Positions 1 to 9,729 of a stretch of 64,000 bases of DNA are shown here, piece by piece. The notes under the pieces are model-generated. The model searched no databases and was not told the origin of the DNA. It saw only the letters and a list, made by a program, of their open reading frames with translations. The position numbers and the translations under genes were made by a program. Position 1 is the first letter of the stretch. Each line of letters begins with the position of its first letter. This DNA comes from CAWBRT01 sp963791145 (GTDB lineage: Bacteria > Acidobacteriota > Terriglobia > Terriglobales > Acidobacteriaceae): assembly GCA_963791145.1 (NCBI GenBank), contig CAWBRT010000008.1, positions 62,001 to 126,000 on the forward strand, given 5' to 3'.

Positions 1-2241
1 GCTTGATGGCCTCTGTCCGCCAAGGCAGAAATGTAGGATCGATAAGCATGTTGCGGGATGTCGAGGGACGTCCGGTGCGGATGGCGGTGCCGGTGGGACC
101 GCGTCCACGTTCGCTATCGGCCCAGGTGATTCGCATTGCCTCCAAGTAGCCCTCTTCATAGCCTGCGTAGGCGACGGGCCGGACGCTCTTGTTTTCGTCA
201 TTCTCGGCAAAGCCGATCCACACCATCGCATGTCCGCAATCTTCATAGATAATGCGACACACCTGCTGCAGAAATGTCAGCTCGTCGGTGGCATGCATCA
301 ACGCCTGGTTGCTGTTGCTCAAGGCCGTAAGCGTACGATTGAGTTTCCGGAGCTGTTCCTCTGCCCGCTTGCGCTCGGAGATGTCAGCGAAGTAGACGCG
401 GGCAAGCCCGATATCCGGAAGCGTAGTGAATCGTCTAGTGGAACACCGTCCCGTTGGCTTCAACTTCGCGGGTAACGACTTGCTGTTGAACATTCTCACT
501 CCGAGTGCAGCAGCGAACGAAGACCACTTTTTCAGAATCGTATGCTGCGTGCCGGTTTCTGCAATGTCGGGAAACCGCATCTTCGCGCGCTGGATTCGCG
601 TAGGCGACCTTTCCTTGCAGGTCTATCTCAAGAATGGGGCTTGCATTCAGTTCGGGGAAACTGGCGAGATGGGCGATCCGTTGCTCCGCCTTCGCTGTGC
701 TCGGTGATGTCGCGCGTAACATTGCTGAACCCCAGTATGCGCCCTGAGTCATCGCGCAACGCGCTCAGCGTGACCTCTGCCCAGAATCGCGAACCGTCCT
801 TGCGCACGCGCCAACCCTCGTCCTCCGCGAGGTCGTGCTCGGCGGCTACCCTCAAAAGCCGCCCGGGCTTACTCTGCTCAATGTCCTCGGGGACATAGAA
901 GCAGGACATATCGCGGCCGATGATCTCCGATTCCGTGTAGCCCTTGATTGACTGCGCGCCGCTGTTCCAACTGGTCACTCTGCCGTCAGGGTCAAGCATG
1001 AAAATCGCGTGGTCTTTGGTCTGGTCTACCAAGCGACGGAACTTCTCCTCGCTTTCGCGCAGCGCCTGCTCCGCTCGCTCGCGCTCCGCCGTGCGCTGCT
1101 GCAGGAGTTGCGATGCTTTCACCAAGGATTGGCCGACCTCGTTGGTCTCCGCGAGGTCGAGCTGTCCGACAGCCACCGGCTCGCCGCTTCCCAACGCCAG
1201 GGCGGGGCCGGTCAGCGCCTGGATGGAGCCGGAGATTCGGCGCGCCAGAAACAGCGCCAAGGCAATCCCCATCGTCGAGAACAGGATCGCGCCGCCAGTC
1301 GTCCACCACAGCCATTGCCGAATCTCTGCCAGCATGACTGCTTTGGGAATTCCGATCCCGACGGCCCAGCCGGACTTGGCTGACCGACTGAACATGGTGA
1401 CTATAGGAACGCCTGCTCGGTTTGTTGTTTCTACACGGCCGTCGGCAGTCTCAGACAATGCTTTAATAAGAGCGGGGACGGCCGGCAGACCGACATAGCT
1501 TTGCTCTAACCGGTCTCGGGCAATCACCACACGATTGGCGTCCAAGATAGTTGCGGGCCAGCCGGGTGGAATGCTTTGCTGCGAAAGCACCGCCGAGAAG
1601 CGGTTGGCGGGGACAACCAATGCAAGGTCGTACACGATCCGACCGTCGCGGATCACTGGCACCTCAACCCCGACAATCGGGACTCTCAGAAGGTTCGCCT
1701 TAAAAAGGTTGACGATAACCGGCTTGCCAGTCTCGAATACCCTTGCCACCAAATCTAACTTCGTGCGCTTAGGTAATGGAGTTCCAAACGGTACGAATGT
1801 GTTGACAAGCTGCTGGCCGGTAGCATCCGCCAGAGTAAAGGTAGCACCGGGATAATCGTGCAGGACCTCCTGCGCCTGGCGATAGAACCCGGCGAGATCA
1901 CCTGAGGCGAGGTAATCTGACGTGGCCAGGGCTGTCGTGCTGGCTTGCATGGCGGCCAACTCCCGGTCAACTACCATGGAGAGCGCCCTGGCCGTTTCCA
2001 ACACGCGCTGCTCCAGGAGAGCCCGCTTTTGCTGATAGGCGTGATAGACAACCAAGCCGGCGATAGCGCAGACCGGCAGAACGCAGGCCAGCACGAGAGA
2101 GGCGAGCCGGAAGCGAAGCGTCCGCTGGCGCGGTTTAGCGGACGGCGACGGATGCTCGGGCCCCTTCGGCCGGTTTGCAGTGTCAGTCGCAGCGCACTCG
2201 TCGCTGACGCGCTTGCCCGGAGTATCGCCGATGCCTGCCAT
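1..2241 (-). pseudogene. Multi-domain sensor histidine kinase (N-terminal part, frameshifted, runs off the left edge)
   Basis: Read on the minus strand from an ATG at 2241, the protein has a basic N-terminus, a membrane segment (VLACVLPVCAIAGLVVYHAY), a Cache-like extracellular sensor, a second membrane segment (ILFSTMGIALALFLARR), a HAMP-like linker and a PAS domain ending in RDITEH. From about 715 down to 430 the reading frame changes about four times while a second PAS domain remains recognisable (ILEIDLQGKVAYANP, then FPDIAETGTQH, then QQQVVTREVEANGTVF). From about 430 to 1 a GAF domain follows (DISERKRAEEQLRKLN, then WIGFAENDENKSVRPVAYAG). The kinase core would lie beyond the window. Clean frame changes within conserved sequence fit indel errors or a young pseudogene. 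Earlier starts up to 2430 are open but add non-conserved sequence. Confidence 0.75.
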
Positions 2242-2592
2242 GAGACACCAAAGACTCTGCGGGACGGCTTGGCCGAGTCCCGCTCGGCGGAAGTATCTGC
2301 AGTCACAAAAAGTGTAAGGCGAATGCCCGAGTGGGTGTCTGTGATATGGGTCACAACGGCTCCCAGAGCGGGTCTTTGGCGTGTTATGGCGTAGAGATAT
2401 GTCCGACATCGGACATTGCCGAAAGGTCAAAGCGGCTCCGAAGTAGCGTTCTGGGAAGCTAGAAGCTCTGACTTACAAAAGCGCAACCGACCGTTTAATC
2501 GTTGGAGTTGGGGTGATTCACAACAGGCAGACATAGTTGCCCAGCCGCCACCAGCGCAACGAGAATGGCGTGTCGATCGACAGAACCAAGCT
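2242..2592. other. Gene-free spacer between the sugar operon and the sensor kinase
   Basis: About 350 bases with no convincing coding sequence. It contains the 18-base palindrome at 2399-2416. It lies downstream of the minus-strand sugar operon and upstream of the minus-strand kinase, so it probably holds the kinase promoter. Confidence 0.5.
2399..2416. promoter_or_regulatory. Perfect 8-bp-arm palindrome, candidate operator
   Basis: ATGTCCGA and TCGGACAT flank a two-base spacer. The site lies about 160 bases upstream of the proposed sensor-kinase start at 2241. The symmetry suggests a dimeric regulator. The regulator is unknown. Confidence 0.45.
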
Positions 2593-3627
2593 TCAACTCA
2601 TCCGTACCAGGACTTTGACACTAGCCGGAGCCTGCGCCGCAGCATAAGCTTCTGGCGCCTCATCCAGCGGACGCACCATGGAGATCAGCGGGCCGTAACA
2701 TTCGACCTTTCCGGAGGCAATCAGCTCGATGGCGCGGTCGATGTCTTTGCCCAGATACAATCCGCTGCCTTGCATGCGGATTTCAAAGCGCTGCATCCTT
2801 GGCATGGGCACGGAGATCCGTCCCGGGGAGATACCAACCACGATGACGCAGCCTCCCGAGAGCGCGCTGCCGCTGGCCAGATCGAATGTCTGCTGCCCGC
2901 CCACGCAGTCAAAGCATGCGGTATAGCGTGGCGCCAACTGCGCCTGTTCCGGGGAGAGAGCTTCGGCTGCTCCCAAACGCTTCGCCAGATCACGTTTGTG
3001 GGCGATGGGCTCGATGACGGTCACACGGCCGGCCCCGCGCGCCCGCAGGCCGAGCAGAACACAAAGTCCAATTGTGCCACCGCCAATCACCAGTACATCT
3101 TCCAGATCATCGAAGAGGCTGGAAGCGTGCACGCCCACGGCCATCGGTTCAGCCAAACAAGCCTTATCTAACGGCATATCCCGCGGAAGCCGGTGCAGTT
3201 GCCGGGCGCTCATCACGAGCTTTGTTTGTCCAACTCCGGGCACTCCGGGCTTGGCCGGACGCCCTGGCGTTTGCTGCGGCGGAACATAGCCCGTTACTCT
3301 ACCCGCCTCGCAGGTGTTAAACGATCCCATGCGGCACCGCCGGCAGGTTCCACAGGCGAATAGCGGATTGAGAACAACATGATCGCCGGGGAGTAAATCG
3401 TGAATATCCGGGCCAATCTTCTCGACCACGGCCGCCAACTCATGACCGGTGACCACCGGAGGCTTGGTCCAGGGGTGCTTGCCCTGCAAGACGTGCAGAT
3501 CGCTGCCACAGATGCCGAGGTAAGCCGAAGCCAGCACCACCTCGCCCGGTCCTGGCTGCAGCGGATCGTCGGCCGTGCGCACCACGACCTTGTTGAGGTC
3601 CGCGAAGACTATCTGCCTGACGTTCAT
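2593..3627 (-). CDS. Zinc-dependent medium-chain alcohol/polyol dehydrogenase
   Basis: A 344-residue protein of the sorbitol/threonine dehydrogenase group (MDR superfamily). It shows the catalytic-zinc region (GICGSDLH, GHE), a structural-zinc cysteine cluster (CGTCRRCRMGSFNTC) and a Rossmann fold (VIGGGTIGLCVLLG). The family oxidises secondary alcohols of polyols and sugars, or runs in reverse, with NAD(P). The ATG at 3627 (MNVRQIVFADL) was chosen because the upstream extension to 3690 is not family-like. It is the last gene of the minus-strand sugar operon, 73 bases after the aldolase. In context it would convert a polyol to a ketose for the kinase and aldolase, or reduce an aldehyde product. 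The sequence does not say which. Confidence 0.85.
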   Translation of the reverse strand: MNVRQIVFADLNKVVVRTADDPLQPGPGEVVLASAYLGICGSDLHVLQGKHPWTKPPVVTGHELAAVVEKIGPDIHDLLPGDHVVLNPLFACGTCRRCRMGSFNTCEAGRVTGYVPPQQTPGRPAKPGVPGVGQTKLVMSARQLHRLPRDMPLDKACLAEPMAVGVHASSLFDDLEDVLVIGGGTIGLCVLLGLRARGAGRVTVIEPIAHKRDLAKRLGAAEALSPEQAQLAPRYTACFDCVGGQQTFDLASGSALSGGCVIVVGISPGRISVPMPRMQRFEIRMQGSGLYLGKDIDRAIELIASGKVECYGPLISMVRPLDEAPEAYAAAQAPASVKVLVRMS

Positions 3628-3700
3628 TGCCTGCCCCCTCTTGCTGCCGTTGCAACTCGAAGCTCCGCGCACACCGTGCGGTGGGAGCAACGCTCTCCTG

Positions 3701-4582
3701 CTATCGGCGGACTACAGCCTGATCCACTATTTCACACAACCGGCATAGGCGCGCTGCCGCGTCTTCCTGCAAAGCACGTCGCAGATCCGTGCTGCCAATT
3801 ACGCCGCGCCAGACCGCCCGGCCGGCAAGAAATCCCGATGCGCCTTCACGGCAGGCAAGTTCCACCGCGCGCGGGAAATTATCCTGCTTCACTCCCGAGG
3901 AAAGCACGACCCACGGCGAACGGATTGCGCGCGTCAGCGCCGCGCATGCTTGTCGGATAACCGTCTCGTCGCCCTCGCCATGCAACGGCATCTCGGCCTT
4001 GTACAGATCGGCGCCGCAATCGCCGAGTTCCTTCGCAGCCGCGAGCACGCCTGCGTTCCAGTCCCACGGCCGTCCATCTCCTGGTTTGCGGGAGATGGGC
4101 TCGATGATGCCAGCCAGCTCCGCCTTGCGGCAACGCTGAACGAAGCGCTCGACCAATGCCAAACGCTTGTCCGGCGGCTCATCAGGGCGCCAGATGACAA
4201 GCAGTTTCAGCGCAACCGCGCCTTGTGACTTCACCTGTTCAGGCGACACTTCCTCGTCGATGATCGATTCGGCCACGACTTCGCCAGGCCCGGCGATGAA
4301 CTGATCGGCAGCGGCAATCAAACCGCAACCAGGGCTTACGGCACGCTCGCGGATGACCCGATCCCAGGCGAACTGACGGTCAACCAGAACACCGGAAGCA
4401 AAAGGCGTCAGCGTGCGAACAGCCTGAAGCTTGAACTCCGTCACCTGCTTGTCGGTAACAGGTGTTGACTGATGCTCGGCGAACATGGCGCGCAACGATT
4501 CACGCTGATCTACGGCCAGCATGGCGAAGGCGCCGGACGGGCGCTGCAGCGCGCGCAGGCCGGCTTGGGACTGAACGCTCAT
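3701..4582 (-). CDS. YihT/LacD-family class I aldolase, sulfofructosephosphate aldolase-like
   Basis: The 293-residue length is close to E. coli YihT. From memory of that family, shared landmarks run along the whole protein: GAFAMLAVDQRESLRAMF near the N-terminus, VLVDRQFAWDRV, ALKLLVIWRPDE, IIEPISR, AAKELGDCGADLYKAEMPL (the lysine is the expected Schiff-base residue), PWVVLSSGV and GASGFLAGRAVW. Family members split ketose-1-phosphates (tagatose-1,6-bisphosphate, or 6-deoxy-6-sulfofructose-1-phosphate) into DHAP and an aldehyde. The start at 4582 overlaps the stop of the upstream kinase gene by ATGA, indicating translational coupling. YihT function is favoured over LacD by overall resemblance and the kinase partner. 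It is not proven. Confidence 0.8.
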   Translation of the reverse strand: MSVQSQAGLRALQRPSGAFAMLAVDQRESLRAMFAEHQSTPVTDKQVTEFKLQAVRTLTPFASGVLVDRQFAWDRVIRERAVSPGCGLIAAADQFIAGPGEVVAESIIDEEVSPEQVKSQGAVALKLLVIWRPDEPPDKRLALVERFVQRCRKAELAGIIEPISRKPGDGRPWDWNAGVLAAAKELGDCGADLYKAEMPLHGEGDETVIRQACAALTRAIRSPWVVLSSGVKQDNFPRAVELACREGASGFLAGRAVWRGVIGSTDLRRALQEDAAARLCRLCEIVDQAVVRR

Positions 4583-5523
4583 CGACCGATCTCCTGTTCC
4601 TCTAAAAGGAGGCGAAGTTTGGTCTGTACTTCCTCGTGGCGGGGGATGGCTGACCGGCCGTCGAGTCCGCGGCACGACAACGCAGCCGCAATATTGGCGT
4701 AAGCGAGGCACTGCGCAAGCGGGAGATCGCGTGTGACCGCAGCCAGCAGCGCGCCATGAAATACATCGCCGGCGCCAAGCGTGCTAAGAATTTCGGTTTG
4801 GTATGCCGGGACATGGCAACTCACGCCCTCGGCTGTAAGCGCCCACGACCCCTCGCTCCCGGCGGTCGCCACCACGCATCGTGCCCCATCCGCCACAGCG
4901 GCCCGGAGCAGGTCCGGCAACGGCTTCTCACCGTACAAGGCCAGCAACTGCTTTTGCGGAGGCACGAACAGGTCGATCCCCCGGGCGGTGAATCCCGGAG
5001 CCGGATTGCCCAAATCCACTGATAAACGCGGAGTGGCTCCGCGCTGGCCGGCGAGGAACTCCCGCACCGGCTGCCAGCCTGAATGATCGGCATGCACCCA
5101 GGCGGCGCCGCGGATCAGCTCGGCAGCGACCGAGTTCTCCGGAATACGCGAAGCAGGCCCGGGCAGAGCGCAAATGGCACGAGTGGCACGGCCGCGGTCC
5201 ACCAGAACCACGCAGCGCATCGAGCGCTTTCCCGGCACACGAACAACGCCGGATACATCGACGCCTTCGGAGCGCAGTCCGTCCAGAATCGCTTCCCCAG
5301 CCGCATCATCGCCGATGGCTCCGACAAAATGAGCCCGGCCTCCAAGGCGGGAGAATGCAACGGCCGCCGTAGCCGCGGGTCCGCCGCCGGAATGAACGAT
5401 TTCTTCGGCGAGAATTCGCTCGTCCGGAAGCGGAAAACGCGGTACCAGCGCGATCACATCATCGGCTGCTACCCCGATAAAAACCGCCGAACCCGCCTTG
5501 TCCGCTACATGCTGCATTGGCAT
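4579..5523 (-). CDS. PfkB-family sugar kinase, sulfofructose kinase (YihV)-like
   Basis: A 314-residue ribokinase/PfkB protein. The substrate-side motif GGGPAATAAVAFSRLGG, the block FVGAIGDDAAGEAIL, and the ATP/anion-hole motif TLGAGDVFHGALL are intact, with the catalytic Asp in GAGD. GGGPAATAA and the GAGDVFHGAL form are also what I remember for E. coli YihV. The family phosphorylates a ketose at a terminal hydroxyl, and the product here would feed the coupled aldolase. The gene begins 28 bases after the ABC ATPase gene. Starts at 5523 or 5517 are both possible. A fructokinase- or tagatose kinase-type role remains possible. Confidence 0.8.
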   Translation of the reverse strand: MPMQHVADKAGSAVFIGVAADDVIALVPRFPLPDERILAEEIVHSGGGPAATAAVAFSRLGGRAHFVGAIGDDAAGEAILDGLRSEGVDVSGVVRVPGKRSMRCVVLVDRGRATRAICALPGPASRIPENSVAAELIRGAAWVHADHSGWQPVREFLAGQRGATPRLSVDLGNPAPGFTARGIDLFVPPQKQLLALYGEKPLPDLLRAAVADGARCVVATAGSEGSWALTAEGVSCHVPAYQTEILSTLGAGDVFHGALLAAVTRDLPLAQCLAYANIAAALSCRGLDGRSAIPRHEEVQTKLRLLLEEQEIGR

Positions 5524-5551
5524 ATTCCTGCGAGTGGATCCCGGCAGAACT

Positions 5552-6637
5552 TCAAGGCCGGGAAAATGCGGCGCGCGGCAGGGCCTTGCCGCTCACGGGA
5601 TCGAACAGGTGCGCATGTTCGAGATCAGGACGCAGTGGCAGCAGTTCGCCGACAGTCACTGGAATTTCAGCGCCAAGCCGGGCAACGATTCGTTGACCTT
5701 CGATCTTGCCGAAGACGAAGGTATCGGAACCAAGCGGCTCCGTGATCTCGACCTGCATCGCGAATGCCTGCTCGCTCTCCGGCGTGACCGCCCAGTGCTC
5801 AGGCCTGAGTCCCAGTACGGCGTCAGCAGCGATGCCGCCGGCATCGCCGTGCAGTGGCAGGTCGAGCAGGCGCTGACCCCAGCGCCATTGCGTGCCGCTG
5901 CGCTGCAGAGGGATGAAGTTCATTGTCGGCGTGCCGATAAAGCCGGCGACAAACAGGTTTGCCGGCTGGTTGTAAACTTCCGCGGGCGTGCCGACCTGCT
6001 GGATGATGCCTTTTTCGAGCACTACGATGCGGTCGGCCATCGTCATTGCCTCGACCTGGTCGTGGGTAACGAACACAGTTGTAGTGCGCAGTTCATGAAA
6101 CAGTTTCTTGATCTCGCCGCGCACGTCGACACGCAGCTTGGCGTCGAGATTGGAGAGTGGCTCGTCGAACAGAAACGCTCGCGGCTGGCGCACCATGGCG
6201 CGGCCCATGGCGACGCGCTGGCGCTGGCCGCCGGATAGTGCCTTCGGCCGGCGGTTGAGATAAGGCTCGATCTGCAGCATCGCCGCCACCTGCTCGACAC
6301 GCCGGGCGATTTCGGCTGCGGGCAGCTTCTGGTTTTCGAGGCCGAATGAAAGATTTTGCCGCACAGACATATGCGGATACAAGGCGTAATCCTGGAAGAC
6401 CATGGCGATATTACGGCGTGCCGGCGGCACATCATTCACAATGTCATCGCCGATACGCAAAGTACCCGCATCAATGCGCTCCAGTCCGGCGATCATGCGC
6501 AACAATGTTGTCTTTCCGCAACCGGAAGGGCCGACGAACACGATGAACTCACCGTCGGGAATCTCCAGCGAGAGTTCCGGGATGACGGTGACATCGCCGA
6601 AGCATTTGACGACGCGATCGAAACTAACAGAGGCCAT
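5552..6637 (-). CDS. Sugar ABC transporter ATP-binding protein (MalK/UgpC type)
   Basis: This 361-residue ATPase energises the two membrane subunits encoded upstream. Visible motifs are Walker A (GPSGCGKTT), Q-loop (MVFQDYALYPH), signature (LSGGQRQRVAMGRAM), Walker B with D-loop (FLFDEPLSNLD) and the H-loop (VFVTHDQ). The C-terminal 120 residues form the MalK-type OB/TOBE region (LGLRPEHWAV). It is the fourth gene of the operon, after the binding protein and two permeases, as in CUT1 sugar importers. Confidence 0.93.
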   Translation of the reverse strand: MASVSFDRVVKCFGDVTVIPELSLEIPDGEFIVFVGPSGCGKTTLLRMIAGLERIDAGTLRIGDDIVNDVPPARRNIAMVFQDYALYPHMSVRQNLSFGLENQKLPAAEIARRVEQVAAMLQIEPYLNRRPKALSGGQRQRVAMGRAMVRQPRAFLFDEPLSNLDAKLRVDVRGEIKKLFHELRTTTVFVTHDQVEAMTMADRIVVLEKGIIQQVGTPAEVYNQPANLFVAGFIGTPTMNFIPLQRSGTQWRWGQRLLDLPLHGDAGGIAADAVLGLRPEHWAVTPESEQAFAMQVEITEPLGSDTFVFGKIEGQRIVARLGAEIPVTVGELLPLRPDLEHAHLFDPVSGKALPRAAFSRP

Positions 6638-6679
6638 GGTTGATCCAGTGCAGATTACTATGACGCGATTCTAAGGCAT

Positions 6680-7492
6680 TCATCCTTTGACCGCACCAAT
6701 TGCGAGTCCGCTGACGAGGCGCCGTTGAACCGCGAATGCCAGCACCAGCGGCGGCAGAGCGATCAGCGTCGCCGCAGCCATCAGTGCGCCCCAGAAGGTC
6801 GCGCCCTCGCCGATGAAATTGAAAGCCGCGGCGACCAGCGTCTTGCTGTCGGAGTTGGAAAGTACCAAGGCGAACTGGAAGTAGTTCCATGAGTACACAA
6901 AAGCCAGAATTGAAGCCACCGTCAGCCCAGGCACGACCAGCGGCAGGGCAATACGCATCAGGATGCGGACTGCGCTGCACCCATCAACCTGCGCGGCTTC
7001 TAAAACGCTGCGTGGAATGGCGTCAAAGAACGGCATCAGGACCCAGATCACAATCGGCATGGTAATGACAGCGTGGGTCAAAATCAAAGCCCATAACGAG
7101 CCGATGAGACCAACCTGGCTGAACATCAAATACCATGGCAAGAGGAATAGCGTGCCTGGCGCCATACGCGCCATCAGCGTCACCGTGGCCGGCCAGGTAA
7201 TGCGCGACCAACTGACCGCGAACCCCGCCGGCACACCGAGCAGCAATCCGATCAATGTAGAGCCGGTGGAGACCCAAAAGCTGTTGAGGGCATAACGCGC
7301 GAAGGGAGTCGTTGCAAACAACTGCCGGTAGTTGTCGAGCGTGGCGGAGAAGAAAAGCTTCGGCGGGTAGGCGGTGACCTCGGAGGAAGGTTTGAACGAG
7401 GACAGCACCATCCAGGCGACGGGCGCCAGCACGACGAGCGCCACCGCCACAAGCTGCAGAAGGCTGAGGCGGTTGACCCACTTCTCACTCAT
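6680..7492 (-). CDS. Carbohydrate ABC transporter permease (MalG type)
   Basis: A 270-residue hydrophobic inner-membrane protein with the permease coupling (EAA) loop, EAAQVDGCSAVRILMRIALPLVVPG. The N-terminal segment LVAVALVVLAPVAWMVLSSF is typical of MalG-like CUT1 permeases. It starts 10 bases after the stop of the partner permease, consistent with an obligate heterodimer. Confidence 0.92.
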   Translation of the reverse strand: MSEKWVNRLSLLQLVAVALVVLAPVAWMVLSSFKPSSEVTAYPPKLFFSATLDNYRQLFATTPFARYALNSFWVSTGSTLIGLLLGVPAGFAVSWSRITWPATVTLMARMAPGTLFLLPWYLMFSQVGLIGSLWALILTHAVITMPIVIWVLMPFFDAIPRSVLEAAQVDGCSAVRILMRIALPLVVPGLTVASILAFVYSWNYFQFALVLSNSDSKTLVAAAFNFIGEGATFWGALMAAATLIALPPLVLAFAVQRRLVSGLAIGAVKG

Positions 7493-7501
7493 CTCCCCTC
7501 C

Positions 7502-8419
7502 TTAGTAGGTGAAGTGCCGCCTGGCCCGCATCATGGTGAGCACCGCGCCAAGCACGATGGCGGAAAGACTGACCATGATGGCCGCCGCATAGCCGAGCTC
7601 GAAAAACTCGAAGCCCTTGCGGAACCCGTAGATGTTGAGTGTGGTGGATGCGTCGCCCGGCCCGCCCTGGGTAGTGATATAGATGATATCGAAGAAGCGC
7701 AGCAGATCGACCGAACGCAGGATGGCGGCCGTGACCAGCGTGGGGCCAAGCATAGGCAGTGTAATGCGCCAGAATGTCCGCCAGCGCGAGGTGCCATCGA
7801 TCTGCGCCGCCTCGAATACATTCGGCGGCAGCGACTGCAATCCTCCGAGCACAATCAGCGCGACGTACGGTGTCCATTGCCAAGTATCGATCAGCGCCAC
7901 CGTCGGGATTACCCACTGCGGAGAGGCGAGCCACAGCGACGGCGGCAAACCTATTTTTTCAAGAAGGAAGTTGACGGCACCAATCGAGGGATCAAGGATC
8001 ACCAGCCACATCATGCCAACTACCACGGGAGGCATGATGAAGGGCGAGATCAGCATGGAGCGCAATATCCCTGGCAGCCGCTTGCTGCGATGCAACAGCA
8101 GCGCAATCCACGTGCCCGCGCCGAGCTGCAGGGCAAGCGAGATCACGTACAGCACGAAGGTAATGCGCACGCCGTTCCAGAAGAGCGTGTCGGAGGTCAG
8201 CAGGGCCTTGTAGTTGGCGGCGCCGACAAAGCGCGATGGGGATCCGATCGCCACGCTTTGCAGCGAAAGCCAGATCGTGTAGGCGAAGGGAAAGGCGATC
8301 ATTGCCAGGGTAAAAATCACGGCGGGCGCGGTCAGTGCATGCAGCTCTGCCCCGGCAAGCCAACTTCGCGCATGCCGGGGCCTACCACCAATGTTGGTTG
8401 AGCGAGCTGCTGTTGCCAC
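7502..8419 (-). CDS. Carbohydrate ABC transporter permease (MalF type)
   Basis: A 305-residue membrane protein. The coupling loop EAAQIDGTSRWRTFWRITLPML is intact, and the N-terminal half reads like other MalF/UgpA permeases (LTAPAVIFTLAMIAFPFAYT, then a periplasmic loop). It begins five bases after the binding-protein gene and precedes the MalG-type permease. Together they form the channel for the substrate carried by the binding protein. Confidence 0.92.
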   Translation of the reverse strand: MATAARSTNIGGRPRHARSWLAGAELHALTAPAVIFTLAMIAFPFAYTIWLSLQSVAIGSPSRFVGAANYKALLTSDTLFWNGVRITFVLYVISLALQLGAGTWIALLLHRSKRLPGILRSMLISPFIMPPVVVGMMWLVILDPSIGAVNFLLEKIGLPPSLWLASPQWVIPTVALIDTWQWTPYVALIVLGGLQSLPPNVFEAAQIDGTSRWRTFWRITLPMLGPTLVTAAILRSVDLLRFFDIIYITTQGGPGDASTTLNIYGFRKGFEFFELGYAAAIMVSLSAIVLGAVLTMMRARRHFTY

Positions 8420-8423
8420 CGTC

Positions 8424-9707
8424 TTACTCCCTGGCCATCAGGTCGGCAAGCGCCTTGTTGGCGTCGGCGCAAGCCTGAGGAACCGCCTTCTGGCCGAGCA
8501 TGACCTCGTTCACCATACCGCCGATAATGTCGCGCGAAGCGACATTGGCGGTGATCGGCGCGCCGACCTCGCCAGAGCCCGTCTTGGCCGCCTGCTGGAT
8601 GGAGTTCATCCACTCGCGGCGAACCGGTTCGGCGTCGATCCACTTCTTAAAGGCAGGATCGTTCGAAATCTGGGCGCGTGGCGGAGCGATGTCTTCCAGC
8701 GCAAGCGTGGCTTGCATCGCCGGCGAGGTGGCCCATTGCACGAAAAACCACGCCGTTTCCGGACGCTTGGAATGTGCTGACACCGACAATCCCCAGCCGA
8801 TCAGCACCGGCTGGTTGCGCACACCGCCGGGCAGCAGCGAAACGCCGGTCTCCTTGAGCCACGCTCCGCCTTCGTTAATTCTGTGCAGTTCGTTGCTGGC
8901 GTCGAAGGCCATCACCGCCTTGCCCTCGTGGTAGAGAGAAACGTTCTGGTAGAAGTTGTTGTTAATCGCACCTAGCGGGCCGTAGTTCTTCAGCAGATTG
9001 GCGTAAAGGGCCGTCGCTGCCTGCGCTTCCTTGCTGCACAGCGCGGGCTTGCGGCTCTTGTCGAGGTAGTCGCCGCCGAAGTTATGGAGGAAACCGGCAT
9101 ACGTATAGGGCAGCGCAGCCTTCAACCCACGAGTTGTCCAGGGCACCATCGCCGGATTACAGGCCTTCAGTTTTTCGGCCACCGCCTGCAGGCCCTCGAG
9201 CGTCGCGGGCATTGAAACACCGCACTTCTTGAACACATCCTTGCGGTAGAAGATTACCGGCGCTTCGACGTTCAACGGGATGCCGGTTAGCTTGCCGTTA
9301 TGCATCAGTGGAGCGATCAGCGGTGGGCTGAAATCAGCAAAGTTGTAGTCCTTTGCGACCGCGTTTTTTACCAGGGAGGTCAGGTCGGCATACCAGCCGG
9401 CCTTGGCGAACTGCTCGCCTTCACGCGAAGGAAGCGACATGAATACGTCGATCTCGGGGCTTTTCGCGTTCATGACCGTGACCAGGCGCTGGCGCATCTG
9501 CTGCTCCTGGTAGGTGTCGAACTTCACGGTGATGCCGGTCAGCGCTTCGAACTCGGCTTTGTGTTTGAGCACTGCGTTGGCCCAAGGATGGTTGGACGAG
9601 AGGAAGGTTATGGTTTCGCCCTGGTGCTTCTTCCAGTTGAACTGCTGCGCCAAGGCGGCGTGACCGAATAGAGTAGCGACAACGAGTACAGCAAACGTTC
9701 GTCTCAT
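8424..9707 (-). CDS. Extracellular sugar-binding protein of the ABC importer (CUT1 family)
   Basis: A 427-residue protein with a Sec signal peptide (MRRTFAVLVVATLFGHAALAQ, cleavage after AQ likely). The mature part has family features such as ITFLSSNHPWANAVLKHKAEFEALTGI and VMAFDASNELHRI, and a C-terminus with MQATLALEDIAPPR. It captures the substrate in the periplasm. It is the first gene of the minus-strand operon, with a good AGGGAG ribosome site before the ATG. Neighbouring kinase and aldolase genes imply a ketose, polyol or sulfosugar ligand. The sequence alone cannot decide. Confidence 0.9.
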   Translation of the reverse strand: MRRTFAVLVVATLFGHAALAQQFNWKKHQGETITFLSSNHPWANAVLKHKAEFEALTGITVKFDTYQEQQMRQRLVTVMNAKSPEIDVFMSLPSREGEQFAKAGWYADLTSLVKNAVAKDYNFADFSPPLIAPLMHNGKLTGIPLNVEAPVIFYRKDVFKKCGVSMPATLEGLQAVAEKLKACNPAMVPWTTRGLKAALPYTYAGFLHNFGGDYLDKSRKPALCSKEAQAATALYANLLKNYGPLGAINNNFYQNVSLYHEGKAVMAFDASNELHRINEGGAWLKETGVSLLPGGVRNQPVLIGWGLSVSAHSKRPETAWFFVQWATSPAMQATLALEDIAPPRAQISNDPAFKKWIDAEPVRREWMNSIQQAAKTGSGEVGAPITANVASRDIIGGMVNEVMLGQKAVPQACADANKALADLMARE

Positions 9708-9729
9708 CTCTGATTTCTCCCTAGGATGA

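Noticed and set aside
5498..6238. Plus-strand 246-codon frame opposite the ABC ATPase
   Set aside because: Antisense shadow of a gene whose ABC motifs are all intact on the minus strand.
7514..8401. Plus-strand 295-codon frame opposite the MalF-type permease
   Set aside because: His/Arg/Gln-rich antisense translation of a membrane-protein gene with no domain.
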